Origin: Plectosphaerella cucumerina
Lineage: Eukaryota; Ascomycota; Sordariomycetes; Glomerellales; Plectosphaerellaceae
Length of the DNA: 64,000 bases
Reading direction: 5' to 3'
Assembly: GCA_020746995.1 (NCBI GenBank)
Contig: JAGPXD010000001.1
Span: 3,720,001-3,784,000, forward strand
In this document: positions 32,411-45,149 of the stretch, piece after piece
How positions within the stretch are numbered: position 1 is the stretch's first letter
Layout: the number at the start of each line of letters is the position of its first letter
Made by a program: the position numbers and the translations under genes
Notes under the pieces: model-generated
What the model was told of the DNA's origin: nothing
The model's input: the letters and a program-made list of their open reading frames with translations, nothing else
Databases searched by the model: none

Positions 32411-32760
32411 AGTTTTTTAGAGATAAATCTCTAGGTAGGCTATACTATTATAAGTTATCTTTATTATAAACTAGACTCTAAATAGAGGTATTACTACCGG
32501 GTATTTAAAAGGCTTTCCTTACTTATAGCCTTCCCTTACTAAGACTCTCTTATAGTACCTAAGAGTCTTACTTTTACTACCTTATAAATATAAACCGCGA
32601 ATTTATCTATACTTTATCTATAGTAACTAGCTATATACCCGGAGAGGGGGCTACCTTTACTTTTACTTTTAAGGCTAAATCTAGTTAATATAAAGGTATT
32701 AAAGTCCTATCTAAGGAAGTATTAAAGTCTATCTAAAGTAATTAAAAATATATTAATAAG
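32411..32760. repeat. Dispersed repeat R1, copy a (contains SINE empty site)
   Basis: This copy starts at AGTTTTTTAGAGATAAATCT and continues through the segment with TAGTAACTAGCTATATACCC to the stretch after CGGAGAGGGGG. The same sequence recurs at 32982-33237 (direct) and, inverted, at 54215-54349 plus 59095-59345. It may be part of an LTR or other element and I cannot name the family. Bases 32633-32646 are the unoccupied version of the site into which SINE copy 2 inserted. Confidence 0.75.
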
Positions 32761-32981
32761 TAGATAAATACTAAAATAATACTATATTTCCTATTTTTCG
32801 GCTAGTAATATATTCTTATTAATCCTTATATTAATATAGACTTACTATAAGTTATAAGCCTTTAGCTTATAGAGTATAGTAAGCTATAATCTTACTAACT
32901 AATAATATTACCGGGATAGACTACTAGTATTAATAATACTAGATAGGACTAAAGGTACTTAAGGGAAAATCTCTAGGATAG

Positions 32982-33237
32982 GTTAAGGTTAAGTTTCCCG
33001 ATTATAGTTTTTTAGAGACGGATCTCTAGGTAGGTTATACTATTATAAGTTATCTTTATTATAAACTAAACTATAAATAGAGGTATTACTACTAGGCTAT
33101 TATTCAAAAGGCTTTCCTCCCCTATAGCCTTCCCTTACTAAGACTTTTTTATAATACCTAAGAGTCTTACTTTTACTACTTTATAAATATAAACTATAAA
33201 TTTACTTATACTTTACCTATAGTAACTAGCTATATAC
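32982..33237. repeat. Dispersed repeat R1, copy b (truncated)
   Basis: This is the second direct copy of R1, collinear with copy a from the AGTTTTTTAGAGA stretch up to GCTATATAC, where it stops abruptly at the left end of the Gypsy-1 LTR. The R1 sequence that should follow (CCGGAGAG...) is not found beyond the right LTR. Confidence 0.72.
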
Positions 33238-33484
33238 TATAAGGGGACCCTGACCGAGCCGGGGAGTAGTCGGTTAGCGCCGGTAAGCCTACGTAGTAGG
33301 GGGCGGCGATTAGTTAGCGTAGGGCGCCTATAGCTATAGGTAAGGGTATATAATACGGAAGGGCTTTAACGGGGTAAGTTAAAGTCTAGGAAAAATAGTA
33401 ATTCCTACTAGTAAAGGTATAATATATACTTAGCGGAGAGACTACTTATAGACCCGGTTTAGGTTTATAGCCGATATCCTTATA
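33238..33484 (+). repeat. Left LTR of Gypsy-1
   Basis: It starts TATAAGGGGACCC and ends GATATCCTTATA. The ends are inverted repeats, consistent with an original TG...CA pair altered by RIP. It matches the right LTR along its whole length, with differences mainly C/T and G/A. Confidence 0.85.
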
Positions 33485-36400
33485 ATTCTTTAACTTCTAT
33501 TTCCTATTAGGAGAATCGGTAATATAGTATATTAAATCGCGTTATATATAATAGCCGGTAACTAGCCGTTAAAGTTAATCGCCCCGACGATAATATAGTA
33601 GATATAGAGATATAAGATACCGAAAATCTAATATAAAATAACCCGGTAGCTTACTACCTACCCGATAAATAGTTAATAATAGATGAACTTCTTAATAAAA
33701 TAATATAAGATATACTATAAACCCGTTAAAACCTTAGGGTCTAAGAATAATATAACTACTCTATAAATACTACCCGTTTATAATTACTATATAGAGGCTA
33801 AAACTAAAGAAGTAAATCCTATACCTTATAGACTATAAGTTACTATAACTATTTAGTAGATTACCGCTAAGATAACTTAAGGGATAATAGTACCTCTAGC
33901 CGTTATAGTAGGTTAATAAGAGGTAATAAAGACTTTATCCGAATAATACTTATAATATAAAAAGAATACCGGGAATAATAGGAAAAAACTAACTAACTCC
34001 TCTTTTAAGTAATTATCGATTATAATATAACCCCTTAGTAGCCTAAGAGTTATAAGAAAGTACTATAATACGGGGTAGAGAGACTCTTAGAAGAGGCTAT
34101 AGTTAGTAAAAAGGAGGACTAGTTTAATAAGGTAGTTAGTACTAACCGGGACTAAAGGCTAGGAGTAACGGAAGTATAAAAAATCTACTAGGTATTAATA
34201 TATATTAACCGGGAGTTCTAAAAGGCCTAGTGATTATACCGTAAGGGGTTTATAGATAATACTATAAATCCGCGGGAGTCTATATAGGATGACTTTATTA
34301 TATTTATCTACTAATAATATATAACTCCTAAGTTAAAAAAATAAAATATCCGTATAGAGATTATATACTACCGCTAGAGGGATAATAAAAGCCCGGTAAA
34401 GTATTATTAGTATTTTAAAATACTCTACTAGTCTATTAGTAATAAAACCCCGATTAAGGAAAGGGTATTTTTATACCTATATAGGTTTCCGAGAGGAGAT
34501 TTAATACTAGAATATCCCTTAGGATAACCCTTATAATCTCTTAGAGTATACTAAACGGATTTAGATAAACTCTAAACCTTACTATATAAGTAAAGTAGTA
34601 AAAAACTAAAAAAAAACTAAAGGAAAGGAGTTATAATAACTACTAAATAGATAGTAAATACTTAAAATCTAGAGGTAAGTCTTTCGGAGGATTATTTAGA
34701 GAGAGGGTAAACCCCGGGGTAGTTAATAAAACCCCGGCCGGTAACTAGAAAACTCCTAAACCCTACTAAACGTATAGAGGACTATACTAAGGTAGGGACT
34801 ACCCTAAGAAGGCCTATATAAGCCGGGGAGACTAACTAAATACTTACAGGGGTTTTGGCGGGTAGGAATAAAGTTAAGGGAATTTCTCGACTTATATTCG
34901 GAAAGTAGTCTTTTACTAGGCTAAGTTAGAGGACCCCTTCTAGGGAAAAGAATAAGTATTATAAGTAACCCGATATAACTAATACTTAGTCCCCTTTTAG
35001 TAGTTATTAGCTTAATAACTATTAGTTAAGCCTTTATAATCTCTATAGTAAGTAAGATTAAGGTTTAGGTAGATATAGATACTAGAGTAGAGATAGACCT
35101 AATTAATAAAACGTTTACGTAATACCTAAGGCTAACTACCGCGGTAGAACTAAATACCCCGATAATTAAGGGTATTAGTAATACCGAGGTTAAGGGAGTA
35201 AAAACCTACTAACTTATATTCTTCCTAATAAACTACCGGGGATAGTTACGGAAAATCTATAAAGCCTTTATTATAATTAAATACCTAAATAGTAAACCGG
35301 AACTCCTACTAGGCTATATATCGATAGGACTTAAGGGAATTATTATTAAGACTAAGTTTAATACCTAGTACTATAAGGGGGTTTTAATTATAACCCTAAA
35401 GGCCTTTATAGATAAACTTCTTACTAACTATTTAGTTTATATTTACTTTATAACCGGTATCCTAGATATAAATAAACCTATCTACTTACTAAGTAAGGAT
35501 AAAGATAAACCGGTTAAACCGGGGGAGATACCCGAGGAGCTTTAAAAGTACTCTAAGGTATTTAGTAAGAGCCTAGTAAAGATACTACCCCTACTCTCCG
35601 ATATAGTCTATAAGATTACCCTTAAGGAGGGTATTACTATACCGTATAAGGGGATATACCCCCTCTTAATAGGCTAACTATAAATACTCTATAAGTATAT
35701 CGAGGAGAACCTTATTAATAGTAGAATTAAGTATTTAACTAGCCTAATAGGGGTATTAATTATCTTTATCCCTAAGAAAGACGGGACGGTATATCTCTAT
35801 ATAGACTACTAAGGCTTAAATACTATTACTATTAAAAACCGCTAACTACTCCTACTAATTAGGGAGTTACTTAACTACCTAATAGGCGTTAAGTAGATAT
35901 TAAAGATTAACTTATATAAAGCCTACTATAGGATTACTATTAAGGTAGAAGACTAATAGAAGACTACTTTCCGTATATAGTATAACTACTTTAAGTATAT
36001 AGTTATACCGTTCGGGCTAACTAATACCCTAGTTATATTCTAAGTATATATCTACCGGGTACTTACCGACCTATTAGATATAGTCTATATAGTATACCTA
36101 GATAATATCCTAATCTATTCTAAGACTAGGGAGGAGTATACTAAGGCCCTTAAGATAATACTAGAGTATTTATAATATACTAAGTTATATATAAAGTTAT
36201 CTAAATATAAATTCTACCGCTAGGAAATAGAATTCCTAGGGTTTATTATTAATAATAGGGGAATCCGGATAGATCCCGAGTATATATAAGTTATTACTAA
36301 ATAACTTATACCTAAAAGCTTTAAAGATATATAAGTATTCCTGGGATTTACTAACTTCTATAGGAAGTTTATCCTATACTATTTATATATTACCCGCCTA

Positions 36401-39400
36401 CTAACTACAGCCCTAAAGGGTAGTTAAAACGGTATAAAGTTAGGAGACTTTACCTAGGGGGAAGAGATAAAAGTTATACTAAAAGAGTTAAAACTCGCTT
36501 TTTAGTTAGTAAATATACTTTACTATTATAACCCTAGGTATAAAACTAGGGTTAAGACTAATATCTTAATCTAAGTAATCTCCGGGATTATCTTATAAAA
36601 GTATATTAATACTTAATACCTAATTACTTACTAGTTACGGAAACTTAACGATACGGAGATAAGATAGGGTATAGGCTAATAGGAGCTCCTAGTAATTATA
36701 GAGAGCCTAGAATACTAGAACTACTATATAGAAAGGCTAGAATAGAGACTTATAGTCCTAACTAACTACTAGGCGCTAAAAAGGGTAATAGACTTACCTA
36801 TACGGGACGTCTGCGGATAGCTTACCCGTTAGGTATATCGCCTTACCCTTTTTAACTTTAAGATTTAATATAGGCTAGGGGTTACTAATCCGGCTAATAG
36901 CCTATCCCGAAGACCCGATTACCTAGAAGGGGAACCTAATATCGATAATATACTACTTATATTAGTAAGGAAGTTATAACTAATAAAGACCCTATTACTA
37001 GGCTTATAGGTAATAATTACCGTACTAACCGTTCGGGGACTAGCCGTAGAGGTATATATCTACACTATTAAGATATACCTTAGAGTAAGGTAGGCTAAGT
37101 TACTTAAGGAAATATAATACTAGTAAGGTTCCTCTACTTTATATAGTATATTACCCGTAGAGGCTAACTATATTATAAACGTAATAACTACCGCGGGGAT
37201 TAGAGAGCCTGTAGTTAGGACCCCTAGCTACCTATAAAGGAGTAGGTAGATAGTAACTACTAAGTAAAGGGAGCCTAAAGGCTCGGAGGATTTTAATTTA
37301 ACTAGGAATATTAGATACCCGGTATAACGTATCCTATATACTATAGTAAGGTAACTTATCTAGGGCGAAACGGTATTTACTAATAAATCCGATATAAACC
37401 TAGAATACGTTATTAGGGAGTTATAGACTTTTAATAACCTTTACCGGGAAATTATAAATATACTATAAAGGTTTACCGGATCTTACCCTAGTTATATACT
37501 AGGACTTAAGGGTACCCTCTTTTATAAGGAGAGGCTAGTAATCCCCGAGGAAGCCTCCCTAAGAGAGGAGCTCCTACGGATATACTATAATAATCCGCGG
37601 ATTAACTACCTTAACGTAAATAAAACTACTAAACTAATTACTAGGAAATTCTACTAAAGATACCTAATTAATAACGTCTGTATTTATACTATAGAATACC
37701 CGGAGTACTAAGGTATATAGATTCTAAGGTACCGCCCTTATAGCTTACTATAGTTACTACTACTACTTTTTTACCCGTACTAGTAGATTAGCCTAGACTT
37801 TATTACGGGGCTCCCGGAAGTAATAGGTAGTAATAGCTAGATATATAATACTATTCTAGTAGTAGTCTACTATATAACGAAAATAGTATAATATTTCCCG
37901 ACTATATACCGGCTAAACGCTATATAGTTAGTAGCTATTATCTGTAAGAATATTAAGTATAGATTCGGTACTCCCGAAGGTATTATTAGTAATAGAGATA
38001 AGCTAATTACTAGTAACTTCTAGTAGGACTACTATAAAGTTATAGTAATTAAATAGCGGATATCTACTATATAGTACCCTTAGTTAGATAGCTAGACGGA
38101 GAGGGTTAACTAGGAATTAGAAACCTACCTATAAAAAGTCTATAGCCTAAAGATAAACTCTTAGCTATAAGTACTCCTAGAGGCGGAGTTTAACTATAAT
38201 AACGTAGTTAATATAACTATAAGGGTATCCCCCTTTTTTATACTAATAGGGTACTACCCCCGGGTAGTTATATATATACCCTTTAATAAATAAAACCTTA
38301 TCGAAAGTATAAGTATATACTTAGTAAAGATTACTAAGACTAAGTATAGGATAGCCGAGGTTTAGTAGTATACCTAGGAGACTTAGGCGAAATACTATAA
38401 TACCCGGTATAAGTTAATTAAATTCTAAGTAGAGAGTTATATAAGCTTATCTATATAAAACTTCCGTTTTAAGAAAACTAAGCGAAAACTTATATTATAA
38501 TATATTTACGTTTAGGTTACTTAGCGGATTAACCCTAATACCTACTATTTAATACTACCTTAGAAGTATTATATAATATATAATATTTTCTTAATATCCC
38601 TACTAAAACCGTAGAATAATAGTTATCTACCCGCTAACTAACTACCGGATTTAGAACTTAAACCTAAGGAATAGGAGGTTAAAAAGGTAGTTATTTATAA
38701 AAGTAAAGGGGTAGATTTATTATATTTAGTTAAATAAAAAGGCTAGCCGGTAGAGTATAACTCCTAGGAACTAATAGAGTACCTAGTAAATATACCACGG
38801 AGGCTTACTATATACTATATAAAACTAAAGTAGTTATATAAAAAGTAGAATAACTAGTTAAGGTAGTTAATCTATTAAGAGTTTAAGGGTTTAAAAAAAC
38901 TACGTAGAAATCCTATTTATGTTCTATATATATAGGAAGTAAAGAAAGCCTTTAGGTTACCTTAAGGGTAAAGTTCTCCGGATAAACCCCGGGAACCTAT
39001 AGTTACTTAGTAAAAGATCCCTATTTATTTAGATATACTAGTAAAGTCCTAGTAATCCTCGAAAGGATTATAAAGAGTACTATTAGGGCGAAAGGGGGTA
39101 GTATTATCCGAGTTAATAATAGAGGGCTAGTAAGTAGAGTCTAGAGTAGTTAAACCCTAGCTACTACCGATTTAGTAATAGGTACCGGGGCGAGGAATTA
39201 TACCCTAGTTAAGGTAGGTAGGGGTATAAAGGGGAGTATTATAACTAAGTATAATAACTATAAGGATAGTATTTTTATATTTATTACTAAGGCGAGGGAA
39301 TAATAAGTAACTACTCTCTCCTTATATAATAATCTTATAGTAGTTATTAACCTTAGTAAGGTATTTAAGGTAGGAGGTAGTATAGGTTATATCCTAAAGA

Positions 39401-40569
39401 TATATAGGGTAAGTAGACTAGCGGTAGTATTAAACTAAGTTAGGAGAGGCTAGGTTATTACTATCGCGGCGGACTTATAACGGGTTAATAAAGGTAAAGT
39501 AAAGGAAAGATAGTAAACTTACGTTAAGTTTATACTCCTACTACTACTATTTATAAATAGAGGCGGACTCCTAGAGTTAAATTAATATAAAGTAAGTCTA
39601 CTAAGTAGCTATAGAGAGGCCGATAAGGCTAGCGGGAATAATAATTTATTTAAAGAGGTAATACTAATAGTTACTCTAGATTATAATAAAGTTAATAATA
39701 TAGTAGTATTAATATAAACGGATAACGGGTATCTTACCCTTACGGGTAGTAACTTTATATTAGAGGATACCCTTAGTTTAGTTCTAGTAGTTCTAAGTAG
39801 TACTAAGAATATAGTTAGGAATCTATAAATAGTTAGTAAAGGCTTTACGAAAAGAGGGTAAGTTAATATATACCGGTATATTTAACCTTATTAACCTTAT
39901 AAAGGGTATAATAAAAGGGGTTCTTAGAGTAGACGTAGATAATCTCTAAGTCGTTATAGAGTTACGTTAGGTAGTAGGTATAGGGACGGTTATCCTAGCC
40001 GGTACTACCGGGGTTACCTTTCTAGCTAGTAGGAGAGATATTATAAGGGTAGGCTTTAAAGAGGTATTTAATAGCGGGAATAACTAATATCTTATAAAGG
40101 GTTAACGGGTATTAAACGGAAAGAAGAAGGTTGTGAGGTTATAGAAAAGGAGGCGATCTTAAGGCGGATTATAGGGTTAAAAAGGAAGAAAAGAAGAGAG
40201 ACTTTAAGAGGGGGATCGGGTAGCTTTTTATATAAAGGTATATAAATAAGTAAATAGGTATATAGGTAATAAATTTACTAGTTAAATACTTAGTAAAGTA
40301 ATTATAAGGAGAGTTAGCCTAAATAAGTAACTAGGATATATTTACTATAGTAGTAGGGGGCCACTACTAATAAAAGGGGGGGGCTAAACCTACTAGAAAA
40401 TACTAGAGGAATATAGGCGGGAACCTAGAAATAAAGTTATCGTAAAGTAATAAAACTACTATAACCCGTAAAGGGTTAGTAAATATAGAGTATAGGGAAT
40501 ATACGGTACTAGGTAGTATAATAAAGCCCCTTATCGTTACGGGACTAATAATCGGGGGAGAGAGTTAAT

Positions 40570-40815
40570 TATAAGGGGACCCTAACTAAGCCGGGGAGTA
40601 GTCGGTTAGTATTAGTAAGCCTACGTAGTAGGGGGCGGCGATTAGTTAGTATAGGGTATTTATAGCTATAGGCGAGGGTGTATAACGCGGAAGGACTTTA
40701 ACGGGTTAAGTTAAAGTCTGGAAAAATAGTGATTCCTACTAGTGAAGGTATAACGCGTGCTTAGCGGAGAGACTACTTATAGACCCGGTTTAGGCTTATA
40801 GCCGATATCCTTATA
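40570..40815 (+). repeat. Right LTR of Gypsy-1
   Basis: This is a direct repeat of 33238-33484. It keeps several CA/TG steps (for example GTGATTCCTACTAGTGAAGG and CGCGTGCTT) that are mutated in the left LTR. Bases after it (TATAT) resemble the five before the left LTR (TATAC), a possible but unproven target duplication. Confidence 0.85.
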
Positions 40816-43800
40816 TATATATCTCTAAGTCGGTAAGTATCTCTAGTATCTTAATCTTATATCGGGCTTCTATCCGGTCGCTAGTAGTATATATACTAAG
40901 TCTGTCGACCTTAAATCCTAGTAACTATACCGATTTATATTTTTAGAAGGATTTATTAGGCGATAGTACTAACCTAATATCTTAGAAAACCTAGAGAACC
41001 TGTCTTATATAGTCGAGGTAATCTTACTATAAGTCGCTAAATATAACTATATTATTAATATATACTATAATAAATTCTTATAACGGCTATAGCCGGTTAT
41101 CTATAAATTATTACGTAAAGGCGGGTATATTTTTAAAACCTATAATAGTAATATTTAATATCTCTAGGCTTTACAGGCTAATAATAACTATCCTGTCTTA
41201 ATACTACTTAGTAACTAGTAGTTAGTAAAAGAAAACCGATATATTAAAGTATATTATAAACTTCTTCCCTTATAGTTTCTATATAATTTTATCCTATACT
41301 AGAATAGGGTATATATTAGGGACTATTATACTATTAAGTCTTTGTAGATTAATAAGTATATAACCTTTCTTAATACCGTTAATAGTCCGCTAGATGATAA
41401 AAACTAAGTAACTAAATAGTATAGGGTCTTATATCTAATCTATCTTACCTTATATATATATATATAATATTAAATTTACTATCGATAAACGTATAATATT
41501 TATCTTATAACCGGTATAATAGTATTACTATTTTTATAATTACTAGTTATTAATAAGGTTAATATATATCCGTTCCTCCGGCTTTATTAGTACGATACCC
41601 CGATCTTGCTATATATTAAATAATTTAACTAACTATTATAACTTAATAGTACGGACTAGGTTAGTAGTATAGATATAGGTACTATTGAATAAATAGTACT
41701 ACTATATAATAGAAATATAGTAATACTCGCGGAAGAATCGAAAGTCGTAAATCGAAGGTCTGTATCGAAGAAGCGGTTATTACTTATACGTATTAATAGT
41801 AATAAGTAAAACCATTAAATAGTAGAAGATAGTAGTATAAAGGTAGTAGTAGTAATAGTAGTAGGTAGTAGTAGTTATTATAGTAGGTAATCTGTGTGAT
41901 AATAGAAGAAGGAAAATAAAACTCCTTAAGGTAAGGGGGTCGACTTTCTTTTATAGAAAATTCGTCCCTATAGAAATCGGTACGTAGATACGTACCCTGA
42001 AATTACTAAGAAAACCGACCCCGAGTCGGATCCCCGGTTAGATCCCTACTACGGTAAATTAATTCACCGATTAGATCCCTACTATAGTAAATTAATTTAC
42101 CGTAGTACGTTACGCTTCGGTATTTTAATTACCGAGGTAAACCTTAAATACCCCGAGGTAAATAGCTGATATCTCCGATATATATATATATATATAACTA
42201 TTATAAGTATACTATTATGTATAGCCTATATAGGCTTAGTTATATATAGTAGATCTAGAGATAATCGATTTACTACTTTGAAAGTTTATAACCGTTAAGT
42301 TATAAACTTTCGGAATTCTTAGATTTATATAATTAAATATAGCGCTAAGTACTAATAGTACTAGGCTATAAATAATTCTATATATAGATAACGTAGTATC
42401 TAATATATAGTTATAGTTATAATATAGTAATATAAAGCCTAACGCCTGATATTAGTAATCTAAGAGATTTTAGTTAGTTATAAGATTTTAAGACTTCGGT
42501 AGAACACTCCCTATATTAATAGTATTTATATAGTATAGTATAGATATATAGTATATATATTTAATAGATACTATACTTTATAGTAATCTCCGGAATATTA
42601 TCGGGTTATACTATATTTAGTCCTAATACTTATTACCGCTTTAATATATCCTCTACCTCTATAAATACTATAATACTAACTACGTCCTGTATAGTATTAG
42701 ATAATTCCCTATCCTCGTTTAGTATTACCTACTCTATATTATTAGTTTATAGTATATTACTATTATTATCGGTATAAACTATTAGTAATATAGCTTTATC
42801 CTAAGAAATACTATTATCTTTACCTTTTAGTCTCTCCTAAATATTTATAAGTTTCTAGAGGTAGCTAATTTTTAAGGGTTTATCTATAGTATTATAATAG
42901 GTTATTATCTTAATAGTTTACGTTATACATAGGTAGCTAAGCGTCTAGGGAACTATAGGAGTTAACTAATATTTAGTACCCTTTGGTAAGTCTATATATA
43001 CTAGTAGGATTAGTATAACTATACGAGGTAGGATAGTAACTCTAGTAACGGATATTACTTATCTAGTAACCCGTTATCTAGTAAAGTTAGGTACTATCGG
43101 TACTATTAGCCTATAGTAGCCTTAGAAAATAACTATTTTTATTAAGAATAAGATAGCAATAGTATTCTCTTCTAAAAATAATATACTAAGTAGAAACCCG
43201 GGTCTAAAGTTATTAATAATCTATACTATAACTATAAAATAACCTTATACGTTAATAGACTAGTTATCGGTAGAGTTAATAATACCCGGGATATAGAAAT
43301 CGAAAGTAGCCTCCTTTATTACTATAGTATTACCTATAAACCCTATTATAGGATATAGTATTACCGCCTTTATAATCTAGATATTACAGGCTTATTTCTA
43401 AAGTTAGTAGTAGTCTACTAAGATTATAGAGTAATTAGTATTAAAGTAGATAGTATAGTATATAGTATTACTATCTATTTAGATATTTAACCGGTATATC
43501 TAGTAAAGGCCGGATTCTTATTTTATATCGACTAACTATACTTTAATAACTTATCCTTTAGTAAAAGATAACGTTATTAAGGGTATTACGGAGATACTAC
43601 TTACTACCGGTAAGGTTTTTTATACTTAGTATAGGTATTACTATAAATATATTAGTTTATTACTAGAAGTAAAATTAGTTTAGTAGTATTTATAATAGTA
43701 AAGTTTTTTCTATAACTTTAGTAGTACCGGGGGTAGTCTTAATTACTAATAGGTACCGCTATTAGTTATTAGTACTTATAAGGCTTTTTATAGCTTAGCT

Positions 43801-44511
43801 AGTACCGGCGGACGCTAAGTATTAATATCTATAGTTAATACTATTTAAGCTTTATAATCCTTATCGTTTAGTAGTTACAACGTCCGTTAAGGAAGGCTTA
43901 TTATTATAAGGTTCCGCCGGTATATATATATCTATATCCTAAGTTATTTTATTATAAAGGTATAGGGTCGGTATATTAGTTTACTACTTATCTTAGTATT
44001 ACGGGGTAGGGTTATTAAGTAGTTATACTAGTTAAATTCGGTAGCTTCCTTTAGGGTTATCTCATATAAGTCCTCCTCCTCTTTATTACTATCGATAATA
44101 TTTATATATATATATCCCTATTCTTATAGTATAGGTTTTTTAGTATTAATATCGTTAGTATCTAAAATAATATTAATAATATCGCTTTATCCTTAGTTTA
44201 TCTATCGATAGTAATAATATAGCTAGGTATTACGTCGGAACTACTTACTATTATTACGGAAGATATAACTATAGATATTACCTCTAAAGTAACTATTATT
44301 ACGATTATAGTAAGAATTATTACTAAAGTTTCTATAGTAAGTATTATTACTAAAGTTATTATAGTAATTATTATTACTAAAGTTATTATAATAATTATTG
44401 TTACTAAAGTTATTATAGTTAGAATATTTATTATAAGTACCGTTTTTATAGGAGTTACTATATAGCTAGTTATTATAGTTACTATTATAGTATCCGCTTT
44501 ATCTACTATAA
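40816..44511 (-). mobile_element. Gypsy-2: truncated Ty3/Gypsy pol remnant
   Basis: On the minus strand a reverse transcriptase remnant is readable near 41100-40830. The catalytic block reads YINNIVIFS (41051-41062 for the YINN core), followed by spaced segments of the DYLDYIRQVL type and then LLGFKVD. The frame stops at 40816, so the RNase H and integrase that should follow are absent. Upstream (42-44.3 kb on the same strand) is further decayed sequence that may hold protease and gag. The Asp-Asp pair has become Asn-Asn, as expected from RIP. Boundaries are uncertain. Confidence 0.6.
44275..44470 (-). repeat. Tandem repeat with Asn/Ser/Tyr-rich coding potential
   Basis: About 27-30 bp imperfect units containing TTACTAAAGTTATTATAG recur five or six times. 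On the minus strand they read as Asn-rich repeats (NNFSNN-like). They may be the decayed low-complexity part of a gag-like protein or a simple minisatellite. Confidence 0.6.
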
Positions 44512-44524
44512 AAGCCGTTACTAT

Positions 44525-44939
44525 TTAAATTATAGTTACCCGATTATATTACTACCTAAGGTACTTATTTCTAAGAAAACCTTAAACGGATATAAACTTA
44601 TTTTTCCCTTAATAACTCCCCGACTTCACTACCCGGTTAGTTATACTAATATAAGTAATCTTTTTTCCCTTATTAAATAGCCGGCTTTTATACTCTTAGC
44701 CCTTAACTATATTACGTAGTAAATTACGTAACCTTCTACGTAACGAGTTACGTAGGGCTTTACTACTTAAGTAAGTAGGAGCTTTCGATCGCTTAAGTAA
44801 GCGACCGGCGTATAAGAAATTGTACTTATCGACCTAAGCCGGATTTAAACCGACTACTTTATACACGCCTATAGGGCGTATAGACCTCTAGGTATATAAC
44901 TACTATACTATAGGGGGAGAAGCCGTTACTATAATAGGT
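44525..44939 (-). mobile_element. tRNA-derived SINE, copy 1
   Basis: This is a 415-bp element flanked by a perfect 13-bp target duplication AAGCCGTTACTAT (44512-44524 and 44940-44952). Read on the minus strand, its 5' end near 44939 carries a tRNA-like head: A-box-like TAGTATAGTAGTTA (about 44917-44931) and B-box-like GGTTTAAATCC (44841-44851), the internal RNA polymerase III promoter. No protein is encoded. A second copy lies at 54350-59080, split by a LINE. Confidence 0.85.
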
Positions 44940-45149
44940 ACCTCTATAGTTAGCCTAATTAATATCGTTATAACTATTATTATCTTCTATAATAAAAATA
45001 AGTATCCTATTCTCGGGGATAATAATAGTAAGGCTAGGCGGGGCGGGTAAGGTTTTATTACTATAAGGGCTTATTTAGTTATACCGGAGGGTACTATTAT
45101 AAATATTATTATTAAGTTTTTCTTTCTATTTATACATACTTATTCCTAG

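Larger units (their letters stand above)
33238..40815 (+). mobile_element. Gypsy-1: chromodomain Ty3/Gypsy LTR retrotransposon, RIP-inactivated
   Basis: The element is bounded by LTRs of about 247 bp. Internal pol relics read on the plus strand, in order. An aspartic protease remnant lies near 35077. Reverse transcriptase spans about 35.6-36.3 kb (FIPKKDG at about 35765; the catalytic motif now reads YLDNIL at about 36095). RNase H lies at about 36.5-36.9 kb and an integrase core at about 37.5-38.4 kb (DFITGLP near 37795). A chromodomain remnant (YLVK, KG, P spacing) lies at about 38716-38830. Chromodomains mark the chromovirus branch and target heterochromatin. Every domain carries multiple stops, mostly TAA/TAG at former CAA/CAG/TGG/CGA positions. 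A 1.7-kb stretch between the chromodomain and right LTR has no domain I recognise. Confidence 0.88.

Noticed and set aside
39000..40500. A host gene within the RIP block
   Set aside because: The protein-like stretches lie between pol and the LTR of Gypsy-1 and have no host-family similarity that I can see.
41690..41890. Triplet-like AGT/TAG runs as a microsatellite gene feature
   Set aside because: They are short, irregular and in keeping with general TA enrichment by RIP.
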